From: Bacteroidota bacterium
GTDB taxonomy: Bacteria > Bacteroidota > Bacteroidia > Chitinophagales > Saprospiraceae
Reading direction: 5' to 3'
Length of the DNA: 64,000 nt
Assembly (NCBI GenBank): GCA_029572935.1
Contig: JAKQHM010000004.1
Location: 55,049 to 119,048, forward strand
Below the pieces are notes generated by a model, which did no database searches, had not been told where the DNA came from, and saw only the letters and a program-made list of their open reading frames with translations. Made by a program: the position numbers and the translations under genes. Positions within the stretch are counted from its first letter, which is position 1, and every line of letters begins with the position of its first letter. Positions 31,755 to 42,137 of the stretch are shown in pieces.

Positions 31755-33020
31755 TCATTTTCGTATCACCAGTCCGGGGTGAATTTCACTTATTTTGCAG
31801 CAGCCTGTTAACTTCATCGTGATCTCCAGTTCAGCCAATAGATTTCCCATCCACTCGACTACACCTGCCTTTCCTTTCAAAGCCATTGCGTAGACATAGG
31901 GCCTTCCCACCAAAACGGCATTGGCACCTAATGCAAGTGCCGTAAAAATATCCGAGCCGGTTCTGATGCCGCTGTCCAGCAGGAGAGGGAAGTCTGTCGG
32001 GAGTTGCTTTCGAATGACAGGCAATGCATCGAGGCTGCTGATCACCCTGTCTACCTGGCGACCTCCATGATTGGAAACTACAATGGCATCGGCACCGGCA
32101 TCCAAACCCCGAAGTGCATCATCTGGTCTGAGGATTCCTTTGAGGATTAATGGAAGCCTGGTCCTGGATTTGAGCCAGCAGACATCTTCCCATGATAGTT
32201 CGGGTCTGCTGTATATTTCAATGAATTTGCGTACTGCCCGTATCGGGTCTTTGGTTCTCCAGTTATTCCAGTATGCTCCTGGATAATTTTTCATGAGATC
32301 ATGGGCCAGCATCAGTTTTTTTATGGAAAATCCACCTGAATCCTGATTGGAGAGGTCTATGTCGGCCATCAGATCTTTGAATACCGGGTCTGAAGTGTAT
32401 TGAGCGATACCAAGTCCGCGGATAAAGGGAAGATAACCATGGTTGAGATCTTGTACCCTCCAGCCCAGGGTCGTGGTATCCAGCGTAAGCACCAGGGCTG
32501 AGCAACCACAGGATTCTGCTCTGTGGACCAGGCTATCCACCAGATCTTTTGATTTACTGAAGTAAAGCTGAAACCAATAGGGGCCTGAATGAATCTCTTT
32601 TGCCGTTTCTTCCATGGGATAAGAAGCCTGGTTAGAGAAGATCATAGGGACGCGGGTTTCATCGGAAGCAGAAGCCAGTTCCAGGTCGCCACGCGGATGA
32701 GCCAGACTTAGGACGCCGATCGGAGCAAACAGCACGGGAAATGGTAAGGATTTTCCTAAAAGCTCAATTCCTGTGTCCACCGATGAAAGGCCTGAAGCCA
32801 TGCTTGGTATGAGGCTGTAGGAGGAAAAGGCTTTCAGATTGTTTCGGATCCCATCTTCCTGGCCCGCACCACAGGCTATATAGCCAAAAGCATCCCTGCT
32901 GAGTTTTTTCTTTGCCTTTTCTTCCAAGGTACGGAAATCAACAGGAAGCTCAGGTTTGATTCCCCTCGATCCTCGGATGTAAATGTCCCTTTGGCGATCG
33001 GATGGCAGGAATGCGCTCAT
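31755..33020 (-). CDS. FMN-dependent alpha-hydroxy-acid dehydrogenase (LldD-like)
   Basis: ADAIVVSNHGGRQVDRVISSLDALP, LLLDSGIRTGSDIFTALALGANAVLVGRP. Confidence 0.94.
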   Translation of the reverse strand: MSAFLPSDRQRDIYIRGSRGIKPELPVDFRTLEEKAKKKLSRDAFGYIACGAGQEDGIRNNLKAFSSYSLIPSMASGLSSVDTGIELLGKSLPFPVLFAPIGVLSLAHPRGDLELASASDETRVPMIFSNQASYPMEETAKEIHSGPYWFQLYFSKSKDLVDSLVHRAESCGCSALVLTLDTTTLGWRVQDLNHGYLPFIRGLGIAQYTSDPVFKDLMADIDLSNQDSGGFSIKKLMLAHDLMKNYPGAYWNNWRTKDPIRAVRKFIEIYSRPELSWEDVCWLKSRTRLPLILKGILRPDDALRGLDAGADAIVVSNHGGRQVDRVISSLDALPVIRKQLPTDFPLLLDSGIRTGSDIFTALALGANAVLVGRPYVYAMALKGKAGVVEWMGNLLAELEITMKLTGCCKISEIHPGLVIRK

Positions 33021-33027
33021 GTCAGTA

Positions 33028-34314
33028 TCATTCGCAAATAAGCATGTTTTTGTTCTTTTTTCCGTTTTCCACCATCATAAAATGCCCATGCAGTAAGTCT
33101 TCCTTGTTGATCAGATGATCAGGCTGGCTGATTTTGATTTTATTAATGGTCAAAGCATTGTTTTGTATAGCCCTTCTTACTTCACTTTTCGAAGGGAAAA
33201 TCTGACAATGTTCGGTCAAAAGGCTGGCGACTTCGACAGGCTGTTCGAGAACAGATCTCGGAATAGTAAATTTTGGAATTTCGTGGCCCACCTGAACCAG
33301 TTCATCGGGTTTCATTTCCTTCAGGAATTCTGCTGTGCAATCCTTGCTGAACAACAGTTCGGATACCCGTTCTACGCTTCTCAGTACCTCGGTACCATGA
33401 ATGCGTTCTGTGATTTCAGCGGCCAGCAATTGTTTCAGAAATCTGGCATCGGAAGAGTAGCTGTTTTCCAAAGATTCAATTTCATCACAAGACCTGAAGC
33501 TGAAATATCGCAGCAGTTTGGGAAGATCGGCATCGTCGCAGTTGAGCCAAAATTGATAAAACTTATAAGGACTGGTCATGCTGGGGTCCAGCCAAATATT
33601 GCCTTCTTCAGATTTGCCGAATTTTTTACCATCCGACTTGGTGAGCAACGGGGTGGTCACAGCATAAGCTTTTGCTCCGGGAATGGTTTTTGAAATGAAA
33701 TCCGTTCCGGCGATGATGTTGCCCCATTGATCGGACCCCCCCATTTGTAAACGGCAATCAAAGTCCTTATACAGGCAGTGAAAATCATACGCCTGCAAAA
33801 GCTGATAGGTGAATTCCGTGTAGGAAATTCCTGTCTCCAGTCTCTTCTTTACAGATTCTTTGGACAGCATGTAATTGATGGTGGTATGCTTGCCTACATT
33901 CCTTAGAAAATCCAGGACGTTCATCTCCTTGTAGAAGTCAAAATTATTCACCAGGATGGCTGCATTGGGACCGGAATCAAAATTGAGCAACTTCCTGAAC
34001 TGATTGATCTGGGCCTGTATGTTCTTCTCGAGTTCTTCAATGGTTTTTAACTCGCGTTCCTTGTCTTTGCCGGATGGGTCGCCGATTCTGCCTGTCGCTC
34101 CTCCCATCACCACCAAAGGCTTATGGCCGGATCGTTGAAAGAGACTGAGCAGCATGATCTGCACATAATTACCCAATCCGAGGGAGGGCGCCGTAGGGTC
34201 AAATCCGATATAGCCGGTCACCATTCCGCTTTTTAAATGCTCATCAAGGCCTGGGGTATGGTCTTGCAGCATATTTCTTCTTTTCAGTTCTTCTAAAAAA
34301 TCAAGTGCGGCCAT
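33028..34314 (-). CDS. tyrS: Tyrosyl-tRNA synthetase
   Basis: GYIGFDPTAPSLGLGNYVQIMLLSLFQRSGHKPLVVMGGATGRIGDPSGK, KFGKS; start reset to ATG 34314 (MAALDFLEELKRRN). Confidence 0.97.
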   Translation of the reverse strand: MAALDFLEELKRRNMLQDHTPGLDEHLKSGMVTGYIGFDPTAPSLGLGNYVQIMLLSLFQRSGHKPLVVMGGATGRIGDPSGKDKERELKTIEELEKNIQAQINQFRKLLNFDSGPNAAILVNNFDFYKEMNVLDFLRNVGKHTTINYMLSKESVKKRLETGISYTEFTYQLLQAYDFHCLYKDFDCRLQMGGSDQWGNIIAGTDFISKTIPGAKAYAVTTPLLTKSDGKKFGKSEEGNIWLDPSMTSPYKFYQFWLNCDDADLPKLLRYFSFRSCDEIESLENSYSSDARFLKQLLAAEITERIHGTEVLRSVERVSELLFSKDCTAEFLKEMKPDELVQVGHEIPKFTIPRSVLEQPVEVASLLTEHCQIFPSKSEVRRAIQNNALTINKIKISQPDHLINKEDLLHGHFMMVENGKKNKNMLICE

Positions 34315-34392
34315 ACGGGAAATTGTAATTTGTAATACGCAGCAAAGATACATCCAGTTTTGCAAGCTGTTTATCTTTACAGCTTCTCCGTA

Positions 34393-35643
34393 ATGAATGT
34401 AAGCAAATTCATAGCATCCAGAACGTATGGTTCCTTCAGATCCTCCCTGATACGCAACATTATCAGAATCAGTATTATATCCACGTCTTTGAGCGTGTGT
34501 GTGATGATTGTGGCGGGCTCGGTTTTTGAAGGGTTCAAATCCCAGATCGCAGCCAAGGTTTTTGGATTCTGGGGGCACATCCATGTGACCGACCTTCAGG
34601 TGAGCCGGAGTATTGAGCCCTTTCAGATCAGAAATGCCGACAGTGTGCTGCAACTCATTAAAACGGCTGACTTTTCCCGGATCGGACTGTCTCAGGATTG
34701 TATCACTAAAATGGAACCCTTTGTGGTGTTACCGGCTATTTTGAGCGGCAACAGGGGCAATGAGGGGGTCTTTTTAAAAGGCATACCGGAGCATTTTGAC
34801 CCTGGATTTATGATGAGCGCTCTTAAATCGGGCTCCTGGCTGGATTTCAAAGACAGCCTCTTTTCCCGAGGGGTTCTGATTTCTGAACAAACAACCCGGA
34901 AGGCTGATTTGAAAGCGGGAGATCCTTTGATCGGCCATTTTGTGCTGGATGGACGAATTGTTAAACGGAAACTGACTGTGGCGGGCACTTATCGAACGGG
35001 GTTGGAGGAATACGACAGAAAATTTGCCCTTGTGGATATCCGATTGCTGCAGAATCTACTGGGTTGGAAGGCGGATGAAGTGACGGGCATTGAGCTTTTT
35101 GTGAAAAATATCGGAGATGCCGGTAGGATCAATACCTTCCTCTATGAGGAAATCTTACCTTCCAATCTGTATTCTGAAACCATACGCGACAAGTTTCCCA
35201 ATATTTTTGAATGGCTGGCTTTGCAGGACATCAACAGAAGTTTTATCCTCGGCCTGATTCTGCTTGTTTGTATCATCAATATGGTGACCACCCTGCTGAT
35301 CCTTATTCTGGAACGCACCCACATGATCGGACTTTTGAGTGCATTGGGGATGGATACCTGGTCGCAGCGGAAGATTTTTATACGGTATGGAGTCCGCATA
35401 CTTTTTCAGGGAATTTTAATTGGAAATTTAGCGGGTATAGGACTTTGCCTCATTCAGTGGAAATGGAAAATAATCAAATTGAGCGAGGCAGATTATTATT
35501 TGGATCACGCACCAGTGGCCCTGAATCCCTTTGTCTGGCTGGTCTTGAGTCTGATCTTTTTTCTTGTGATTTCTATTAGCCTGCTCGTGCCTTCCTGGTT
35601 GGTCTCGAGGCTCAAACCAGTAAATGCATTAAAATTCAGATAA
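34393..35643 (+). CDS. LolC/LolE-like lipoprotein-releasing ABC permease
   Basis: N-terminal SKFIASRTYGSFRSSLIRNIIRISI and C-terminal permease helices; start reset to ATG 34393. Confidence 0.87.
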   Translation: MNVSKFIASRTYGSFRSSLIRNIIRISIISTSLSVCVMIVAGSVFEGFKSQIAAKVFGFWGHIHVTDLQVSRSIEPFQIRNADSVLQLIKTADFSRIGLSQDCITKMEPFVVLPAILSGNRGNEGVFLKGIPEHFDPGFMMSALKSGSWLDFKDSLFSRGVLISEQTTRKADLKAGDPLIGHFVLDGRIVKRKLTVAGTYRTGLEEYDRKFALVDIRLLQNLLGWKADEVTGIELFVKNIGDAGRINTFLYEEILPSNLYSETIRDKFPNIFEWLALQDINRSFILGLILLVCIINMVTTLLILILERTHMIGLLSALGMDTWSQRKIFIRYGVRILFQGILIGNLAGIGLCLIQWKWKIIKLSEADYYLDHAPVALNPFVWLVLSLIFFLVISISLLVPSWLVSRLKPVNALKFR

Positions 35644-35688
35644 AAAGGTATGAATTCCTAATAGGAATAAAAGCGGAAATCTGGATTT

Positions 35689-36012
35689 CTACTTCCAATT
35701 TTCATCCCACTCATTTTGCTGGGAACCTTCTTCACGCATTTGATTTTGGAACTCGTCGAAATCGTAATCGGGCATCAATTCACTCTTTAGAAAATCCCTT
35801 GTTTCAAGCAGAGATTGTATGAATCGGTTGAGGTCTTCTTTGTAGATGTACACTGTATGCCTTTCAAAACGATCTTCCTCTTGTTTCCTGACACTTTCCG
35901 TGATTGTCAGATAATAATCCTGATTTTTTGTCTGACGGATGTCAAAAAAGTAAGTTCTTCTTTTTCCGGCTTTTTGCTTGATGCTCCTGACGAGGTCCTT
36001 GTCTCTTTCCAT
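35689..36012 (-). CDS. PUR-alpha-like nucleic-acid-binding protein (DUF3276)
   Basis: AGKRRTYFFDIRQTKNQDYYLTITESVRKQEEDRFERHTVYIYKEDLNRF. Confidence 0.85.
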   Translation of the reverse strand: MERDKDLVRSIKQKAGKRRTYFFDIRQTKNQDYYLTITESVRKQEEDRFERHTVYIYKEDLNRFIQSLLETRDFLKSELMPDYDFDEFQNQMREEGSQQNEWDENWK

Positions 36013-36058
36013 AAGTTAGGCTGGTATTGTCAGGTAAAGTTAGGAAATTGTTAGTCAG

Positions 36059-37855
36059 TCAATGTACTTTTTTAACAGCACTGTCCAGCATATGCATTTT
36101 ATAGAAGAGACCTTTTTTTTCTATCAAGGAGGAAAAGTCTCCTTCCTCAGCTTTGCGTCCATGGTCAAAGACCAGAATCCTGTCCATTTCCCTGGTTTGA
36201 CTGATCCGGTGTGTGATCAGGATCAGTGTTTTACCTTTTAATCGATTTTTAAGCATGGCCAGTATCCGCTCCTCGGTGTGTGCGTCAACGGCTGATAAGC
36301 TGTCGTCCAGAATATATATCGGGGTTTCCCGGATCAGAGTCCGTGCGATTCCCACTCTTTGTCTCTGGCCACCGGACAATGTAATTCCTCTTTCCCCCAG
36401 AATGGTGTCCATGCCTTGGGGAAATTTGGAGATCTCTTGGTCCAGAGCTGAGTCTTGAATGATTTGATCCAGTTCCGATTCAGAAATTTCTGCACCTCCC
36501 TCTTTCCCAAACAGGATATTGGCCCGGATGGTGTCTGAAAAGAGGAATACATCCTGAGGTACATAGGAAATGGCGGACCTTAAGATACTTGTATCCAGAT
36601 TCGCAATGTTGATGTTTCCAAGAGTGATGGAACCTTCTCCGGGGTCGTACATCCTAAGCATCAGTTCTGCCACGGATGATTTTCCAGATCCCGTCCTTCC
36701 TACTATGGCGATGTGCTCACCCTCCTTGATTTCGAAATCAACGCGATCGAGAGCAGGTTCAGAGTCAGGGGTGTACTGAAAGCTTAAGTTGTGGAAAGCC
36801 AGATCCATGCTTTCGGGAAATCGGGCAGGTAGTTCAGGATTACTGAGTGTGGGTTGGGTTTCCAAAAATTCATTGATCCGCTTCTGCGAAACTTCTGCCT
36901 GCTGGATAATGGAGGCGCACCATCCAATGGCCGAAACAGGCCAGGTAAGCATATTGATGTAGATGACGAATTCTGCTATGTTGCCAGGGGTGACCGTCCC
37001 TTTGAATACATCCAGCCCACCTACATAAATCGTAATCAGGGTACTCAGACCAATAAGCAGAAACATAGAAGGAAAAAACATGGAGTCCACTTTTGCCAGA
37101 TTCATGGACAATTCTGAATATTTTCTGCTTTCTCCGTGAAACTTGTTCTCCCAATCTTTTTCCCGGTTAAAAGATTTTATGATCCTGATCCCACTGAACC
37201 CTTCCTGAGCGATACTGGTTATGGTGCTCAGTTGAGCCTGAATGCGGGCAGATCTCTGATGGATCAGATTGCTGACCCTGTAGATGATAAAGCTCAGAAA
37301 TGGGAGGGGCAAAAGCGTATACACGGAAAGCCAGAAATTTACCTGAAACATGGTAAAGATCACGATCACAAACAAGGTGATCAGATTAAATCCATATAAG
37401 AAGGCAGGTCCCAGGTACATGCGTACTTTGTTCACATCTTCGCTGATGCGGGACATGATATCACCTGTCTTGTTGTTTTTGTAAAAGGACGAATCCAGGA
37501 TCAGGTAATGATTAAATATTTTTTTTCTCAGGTCGTATTCCACCAGGCGGGACATCACAATGATGGTCTGTCTCATGAAATACATGAATATTCCCATCAG
37601 CATGGCACAACCCAAAACAAGAATACCAAAATACATTAAGTCTTTTGTGAGCTCATCGGCAGATTGCTGGCCAGGCTTGTTTTTGATAAATTCGACAATT
37701 TCGTCCAGTGCATCCCGAATCAATTGGGGCTGCAGGATTCTGAAAATATTACTAAGGGTGATGAACAATATCCCGAGCAGAAGTTTGTCCTTGTACTTAA
37801 GAATCAATGAATTGAGAGTGAGAAGATGCTTCACGGCCGGTTTTGCTGGTGGCAA
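36059..37855 (-). CDS. ABC transporter, fused permease/ATPase (multidrug/lipid type)
   Basis: GRTGSGKSSVAELMLRMYDP, LSGGQRQRVGIARTLI, IYILDDSLSAVD. Confidence 0.94.
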   Translation of the reverse strand: MPPAKPAVKHLLTLNSLILKYKDKLLLGILFITLSNIFRILQPQLIRDALDEIVEFIKNKPGQQSADELTKDLMYFGILVLGCAMLMGIFMYFMRQTIIVMSRLVEYDLRKKIFNHYLILDSSFYKNNKTGDIMSRISEDVNKVRMYLGPAFLYGFNLITLFVIVIFTMFQVNFWLSVYTLLPLPFLSFIIYRVSNLIHQRSARIQAQLSTITSIAQEGFSGIRIIKSFNREKDWENKFHGESRKYSELSMNLAKVDSMFFPSMFLLIGLSTLITIYVGGLDVFKGTVTPGNIAEFVIYINMLTWPVSAIGWCASIIQQAEVSQKRINEFLETQPTLSNPELPARFPESMDLAFHNLSFQYTPDSEPALDRVDFEIKEGEHIAIVGRTGSGKSSVAELMLRMYDPGEGSITLGNINIANLDTSILRSAISYVPQDVFLFSDTIRANILFGKEGGAEISESELDQIIQDSALDQEISKFPQGMDTILGERGITLSGGQRQRVGIARTLIRETPIYILDDSLSAVDAHTEERILAMLKNRLKGKTLILITHRISQTREMDRILVFDHGRKAEEGDFSSLIEKKGLFYKMHMLDSAVKKVH

Positions 37856-37977
37856 AGTTAAGAAAGATAACAGGGCCGGGTTTTATTTGTTTTTTCATGG
37901 ATCTTTGCCGCCGGCACAACAGTCAAAATTACCTTACCTTTGCAGCATTTCAATTATTTTCCCTTTAAGCAAAGCTG

Positions 37978-38958
37978 ATGTCGAGGAGAATTACTTTGGA
38001 CGAATTCATAGTCAGTAAACAGAAATCATATTCTGAATCATCCGGTGAGTTTTCCGGATTGTTGCGCCACCTTGGGATTGCTGCCAAAATCATCAACCGG
38101 GTAGTAAACAAGGCTGGGCTGATGGATATACTGGGTTCTGAGGAAATGATGAATTCATCAGGAGATGCAGTGCAAAAGCTGGATAATTACTCTAATCAGC
38201 TGATGATGGAGTATATGGCCAATTCCGGAATCTGTGCAGGTATTGCGTCTGAAGAGCTGGACGACTTTATTGCATTTGCTGATCCCATCTCTTCACGGTC
38301 TTCCTATGTGGTGGTTACGGATCCGCTGGATGGTTCTTCCAACATTGATGTGAATATATCAGTGGGCACCATTTTTGGCATTTACAGAAGACTTTCTCCG
38401 GAGGATAGTCCACTTCAGTTGAGTGATTTCTGTCAAAAGGGCAAGGATTTGGTAGCGGCCGGTTACGTATTATACGGGACCTCAACCATGCTGGTATACA
38501 CCTATGGCGATGGGGTCAACGGATTTACTTATGACAGGGGGATTGGTGAGTTTTGTTTGAGTCATCCGAATATGGTGATTCCGGATCATGGCAAGATCTA
38601 TTCCCTTAATCAGGGAAATGCCAATGAATTCAGCGATCAGATAAGATCATATATTGATCATGTAAGCAATAAAAACTATTCTCTGCGCTATGTGGGCAGT
38701 ATGGTGGCCGACGTTCACCGTACCTTGTGTAAAGGTGGTGTCTTCCTTTATCCCGGCACAGTGAAAAATCCTCAGGGAAAGCTGAGGCTGTTGTACGAGG
38801 GTAATCCCATGAGTATGATCGTGGAGCAGGCCGGAGGCATGAGTATTGATGAAGGTTCAAACAGGATACTCGAACTTCCCGTGACCAGTCTTCATCAAAG
38901 AAGCTCCATCATCATGGGCGCCAGGAAAAATGTGGAGGAGGTGATGTCCTTCCTCTGA
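37978..38958 (+). CDS. fbp: Class I fructose-1,6-bisphosphatase
   Basis: VTDPLDGSSNIDVNISVGTIFGIYRR, YVGSMVADVHRTLCKGGVFLYP. Confidence 0.97.
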   Translation: MSRRITLDEFIVSKQKSYSESSGEFSGLLRHLGIAAKIINRVVNKAGLMDILGSEEMMNSSGDAVQKLDNYSNQLMMEYMANSGICAGIASEELDDFIAFADPISSRSSYVVVTDPLDGSSNIDVNISVGTIFGIYRRLSPEDSPLQLSDFCQKGKDLVAAGYVLYGTSTMLVYTYGDGVNGFTYDRGIGEFCLSHPNMVIPDHGKIYSLNQGNANEFSDQIRSYIDHVSNKNYSLRYVGSMVADVHRTLCKGGVFLYPGTVKNPQGKLRLLYEGNPMSMIVEQAGGMSIDEGSNRILELPVTSLHQRSSIIMGARKNVEEVMSFL

Positions 38959-38962
38959 TTGT

Positions 38963-39862
38963 TTAATCAAAGTCCAGATAAGGGCTGATCTTTTCCATCC
39001 ATACCGTATCAAAATATCCCGTTTCCATCAATTGTTCCAGTCCGGAAATTCTACTGAGATTTCGCCTGAGCTTTACGATGAAATCCGATTGTCTTTTACT
39101 TAAATATGGGTGCACATCCAGTTCATCCGAGTCCATGCTGTTGATCTTCATTTTACGCGGGCTGCCAGATAGGCTGATTCTGGGGATCAATCGGGTACAA
39201 ATGCTGTCTTTTATTCCATACACTTCGCAGATTTGCTCGATCCGCGTAAAACCGCCAAGTGCTTCTCTGAATCGCAGAATGCGTTCTGCCAGTTTCAGTC
39301 CAATACCGGGAAGCTTGTCTAATTCCTCTATACCTGCGGTGTTTATATCCGTAAGTGGGATCATTTTTAGACTGTCCGGCTTTATACTGTTCTCTCTTAC
39401 ATTCTGACTGTCTTTGGGAGTCCTGACTATTGAGATGTAAGGTTCAAGTCTGTGGAAATCCTCCTGGGTGATTCCATAGATATTTTTTAATTGTTCCGGT
39501 CGGTGGATTTTTCCTCCCTTGTCCAGGTATTTCTTCAGGTTATTAAAGGCCCTCATGGGGAATCCTACTTTCCGGGCCGTGTGCTCGTCCAACGAATTGG
39601 GATCAAAATTTTGGGGTTCCGTTTTGAGATGTGCTTTCTGGCGTTCTACTCTTTCTTCTTTACTATACTGCTTGTTCTTTTTCGCAATGGGGATTTCCGA
39701 TCGATCAGATTCTTTTATTAGGATGTTGTTTTCCAGTTTGTCCGCGCTTTGCTTCAAAGCCAATGGCCACAAAACGGAACAACTTAAAATGAGGAATAGA
39801 AGAAGTATTCCAAAGCGTTCTTTCCGGGTGAGGTATAATTCATCTGTTATCGAACGTCCCAT
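38963..39862 (-). CDS. Helix-hairpin-helix (ComEA-like) membrane-anchored protein
   Basis: DINTAGIEELDKLPGIGLKLAERILRFREALGGFTRIEQICEVYGI; N-terminal TM helix; start reset to ATG 39862. Confidence 0.85.
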   Translation of the reverse strand: MGRSITDELYLTRKERFGILLLFLILSCSVLWPLALKQSADKLENNILIKESDRSEIPIAKKNKQYSKEERVERQKAHLKTEPQNFDPNSLDEHTARKVGFPMRAFNNLKKYLDKGGKIHRPEQLKNIYGITQEDFHRLEPYISIVRTPKDSQNVRENSIKPDSLKMIPLTDINTAGIEELDKLPGIGLKLAERILRFREALGGFTRIEQICEVYGIKDSICTRLIPRISLSGSPRKMKINSMDSDELDVHPYLSKRQSDFIVKLRRNLSRISGLEQLMETGYFDTVWMEKISPYLDFD

Positions 39863-39864
39863 AT

Positions 39865-41874
39865 TTAGAATTTTGTGGTGCATGTTCCCTCTTCCAAAAG
39901 CACCGTCTGTATCTTCATTTCGTGGAAATACAGAAAGGCTTTTTTTCTGAATGTTTTGCTGTTTTTGTTGGAAAGAATGATCAGATCCCATTCACCGCAG
40001 TCATAGACATTGGGGTTAAAATATTTTTGATTTTCCAGATACAGAATGTCGAAAAATTTTGATTGTCCTGGTTCAGGCGTATTGTACAGGATTCTCACTT
40101 TTCTTCCCTTGGGTGTCGTAAGCTCGCTTAACCAGGCTTTTGTTTCAGGCACTTTTATGTTTTGGATTTGGGCTACAGATTGATGTGCAGCATAGAGGCT
40201 GGGGGCAGTGGATCTGGCTATGGGCTTCATTATAGAATACAGTATCCTGCCGGACTTGATCTCCAGAATGCGGTTGGCATTATTTTTATAGATCACGATC
40301 TCGTTAGAATTAGCTGTCAGGTAAGAGCGTAAGGGATAGATCAAACCCGTGAGGGAGAAAAGGATCAAGCCTGCCTTGAGATATTTCTTGAATCCCTGTT
40401 GGATCCAGGCCAATATTAAAGTCAGGGAGAGCATGAATAAAAATACCTGCTCCGGAAATATATATAAGTTCTGAAGATTAGAGAAGGGGAGTCTGAGGAT
40501 AAAATCAAAGAATTGGAGTCCCCCATCGCACAACGCCACCGTCAGGCTGGAAATCATTCTCAGGATTTCCTGAGGACAAGGAAGCAGCAGCAACATCGCC
40601 ATGCAGCTTGTCATCAGAATGAAGGACAGCGGGATCCAAACCAGATTGGAAAGAATGAAATAGACCGGAAAACTCCTGAAATAGTACATCGAAACCGGAG
40701 TGATCAGGATCTGAACAGCCAGACTGACGGATACAATTTTAATGAAGTAATCCTGCCATCCCGATCCGGCCCTGATTTGGCGGTAAATAGCAGGTTCAAA
40801 CAGGATGATGCTCCCTACAGCCACAACGGATAGTTGAAAGCCCACATCGAATAGAATACAGGGATTGAAAAACATCATAAAGAAGGCGCTGCAGCCCAGA
40901 AGATTGATGGGGTCGCTGTCTCTTTTCAACTGCCTGCCCAGTTCTAGAGTGGTAAACATCAACGCAGCTCTGACCACAGCTGAGGATAATCCCGTCACTG
41001 CCGCAAACGACCAGATTACAATCAGAGTGATCAGACTTTGGGAACTTTTCAGTAAAGTGAATTTGGATGTAAGAAGCTGAAGAAGAGTTCTGATGATCGA
41101 ATAAAGGATTCCCAGATGAAGCCCGGATACAGCAAGTATATGGGCTGTACCGGTATTCATAAACTGGTCTCGAATGGTGTGATCCACCTTGCCCTTGTCT
41201 CCCAACAATAGAGCCAGCAAAACACCCGATATTCTTTCGTCCCGGATCATTTTGATTATTTTTTCTTCGAGGACTGATTTTGAACGGCAGGCCCAGTTTT
41301 GGAATGTCAATCTACCTTGTTTATGATGTGCTTCAATTTCAACCGGTCCCAAGTTTTTGTATTGATAATGGCGGTCCAGAAGGTAATTGTCATACTGATA
41401 TTCATCATAAGGCGAACAGGCCTGGATTTTTGCAAGCATTCCGCTAATAAGAATTTGGTCACCGGGTTCGTATTGCTCCGGCAGGCTTTCTTTTGCTGTT
41501 TGGATCAAAGTCTTGTAATTCCTGCCCTGATGGTGGAAATGGATGGTCAGTTTCAAGCGTTCCTGGCTATTTTCTGAATTCAGTACGGTTGCCATAACTG
41601 AACACAATTCCATTTTTTCTTTCAAATCCGAGCGATGGTTCCGGTTGAAGTGAAATTGGGATCGCAAGCCAAGCAGAATCAGTATAGGGGGGAGGATCAA
41701 AAGGGCCCAGGCCTTGTTCCTTCTAAGCCAATGGATCAGGATAAAGCCGGCGAGCGATAGAAGCGAAAGAAGCATCGCTATATGCCAAAAAAGGGAATCC
41801 GCGCGAAAGGAAAAAATCAGAGCCTCAAGGAAGGCCAATACCAGAAAAGGCTTAGACAGGGAGGCTCTGAGCAT
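39865..41874 (-). CDS. comEC: ComEC/Rec2-family DNA uptake protein
   Basis: DUF4131-like N-terminus then AHILAVSGLHLGILYSIIR, multiple TM helices. Confidence 0.9.
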   Translation of the reverse strand: MLRASLSKPFLVLAFLEALIFSFRADSLFWHIAMLLSLLSLAGFILIHWLRRNKAWALLILPPILILLGLRSQFHFNRNHRSDLKEKMELCSVMATVLNSENSQERLKLTIHFHHQGRNYKTLIQTAKESLPEQYEPGDQILISGMLAKIQACSPYDEYQYDNYLLDRHYQYKNLGPVEIEAHHKQGRLTFQNWACRSKSVLEEKIIKMIRDERISGVLLALLLGDKGKVDHTIRDQFMNTGTAHILAVSGLHLGILYSIIRTLLQLLTSKFTLLKSSQSLITLIVIWSFAAVTGLSSAVVRAALMFTTLELGRQLKRDSDPINLLGCSAFFMMFFNPCILFDVGFQLSVVAVGSIILFEPAIYRQIRAGSGWQDYFIKIVSVSLAVQILITPVSMYYFRSFPVYFILSNLVWIPLSFILMTSCMAMLLLLPCPQEILRMISSLTVALCDGGLQFFDFILRLPFSNLQNLYIFPEQVFLFMLSLTLILAWIQQGFKKYLKAGLILFSLTGLIYPLRSYLTANSNEIVIYKNNANRILEIKSGRILYSIMKPIARSTAPSLYAAHQSVAQIQNIKVPETKAWLSELTTPKGRKVRILYNTPEPGQSKFFDILYLENQKYFNPNVYDCGEWDLIILSNKNSKTFRKKAFLYFHEMKIQTVLLEEGTCTTKF

Positions 41875-42106
41875 AGGGTGGGTGTTCTAATCGAAAGCAA
41901 AATTGCAAGCTTTTATACTAGCTGATCAGTTGATTTGGATTCTAACACATAGAAAATTATCTAATATGTATAAAATTCTGTTTTGTGCACCAGTTGGCAA
42001 ATTTGATATTATATTAAAAAAATAATAATACGTAAAATACAGATTAATAATTGTAAATGTTTTGTTATTCCGACACCTTTCAGGCTGATGACCCGCTTGA
42101 AACCGG

Positions 42107-42114
42107 TATTTTTG
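42107..42114 (+). promoter_or_regulatory. TAnnTTTG -7 element upstream of typA
   Basis: TATTTTTG, 23 nt upstream of ATG 42138; no good -33 TTG seen. Confidence 0.4.
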
Positions 42115-42137
42115 TACTTTATTTAGTTTACAGATAC

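Noticed and set aside
34314-34653. N-terminal extension of the tyrS track ORF, overlapping the LolC-like permease
   Set aside because: TyrRS homology begins at MAALDFLEELKRRN (ATG 34314); the extension is antisense to the divergent permease gene.
37904-37942. TTTG and TACCTTTG upstream of fbp as a full promoter
   Set aside because: The -7 element is perfect but the 27-bp spacing to TTTG is outside the usual 17-23 bp range, so not listed as a full promoter.
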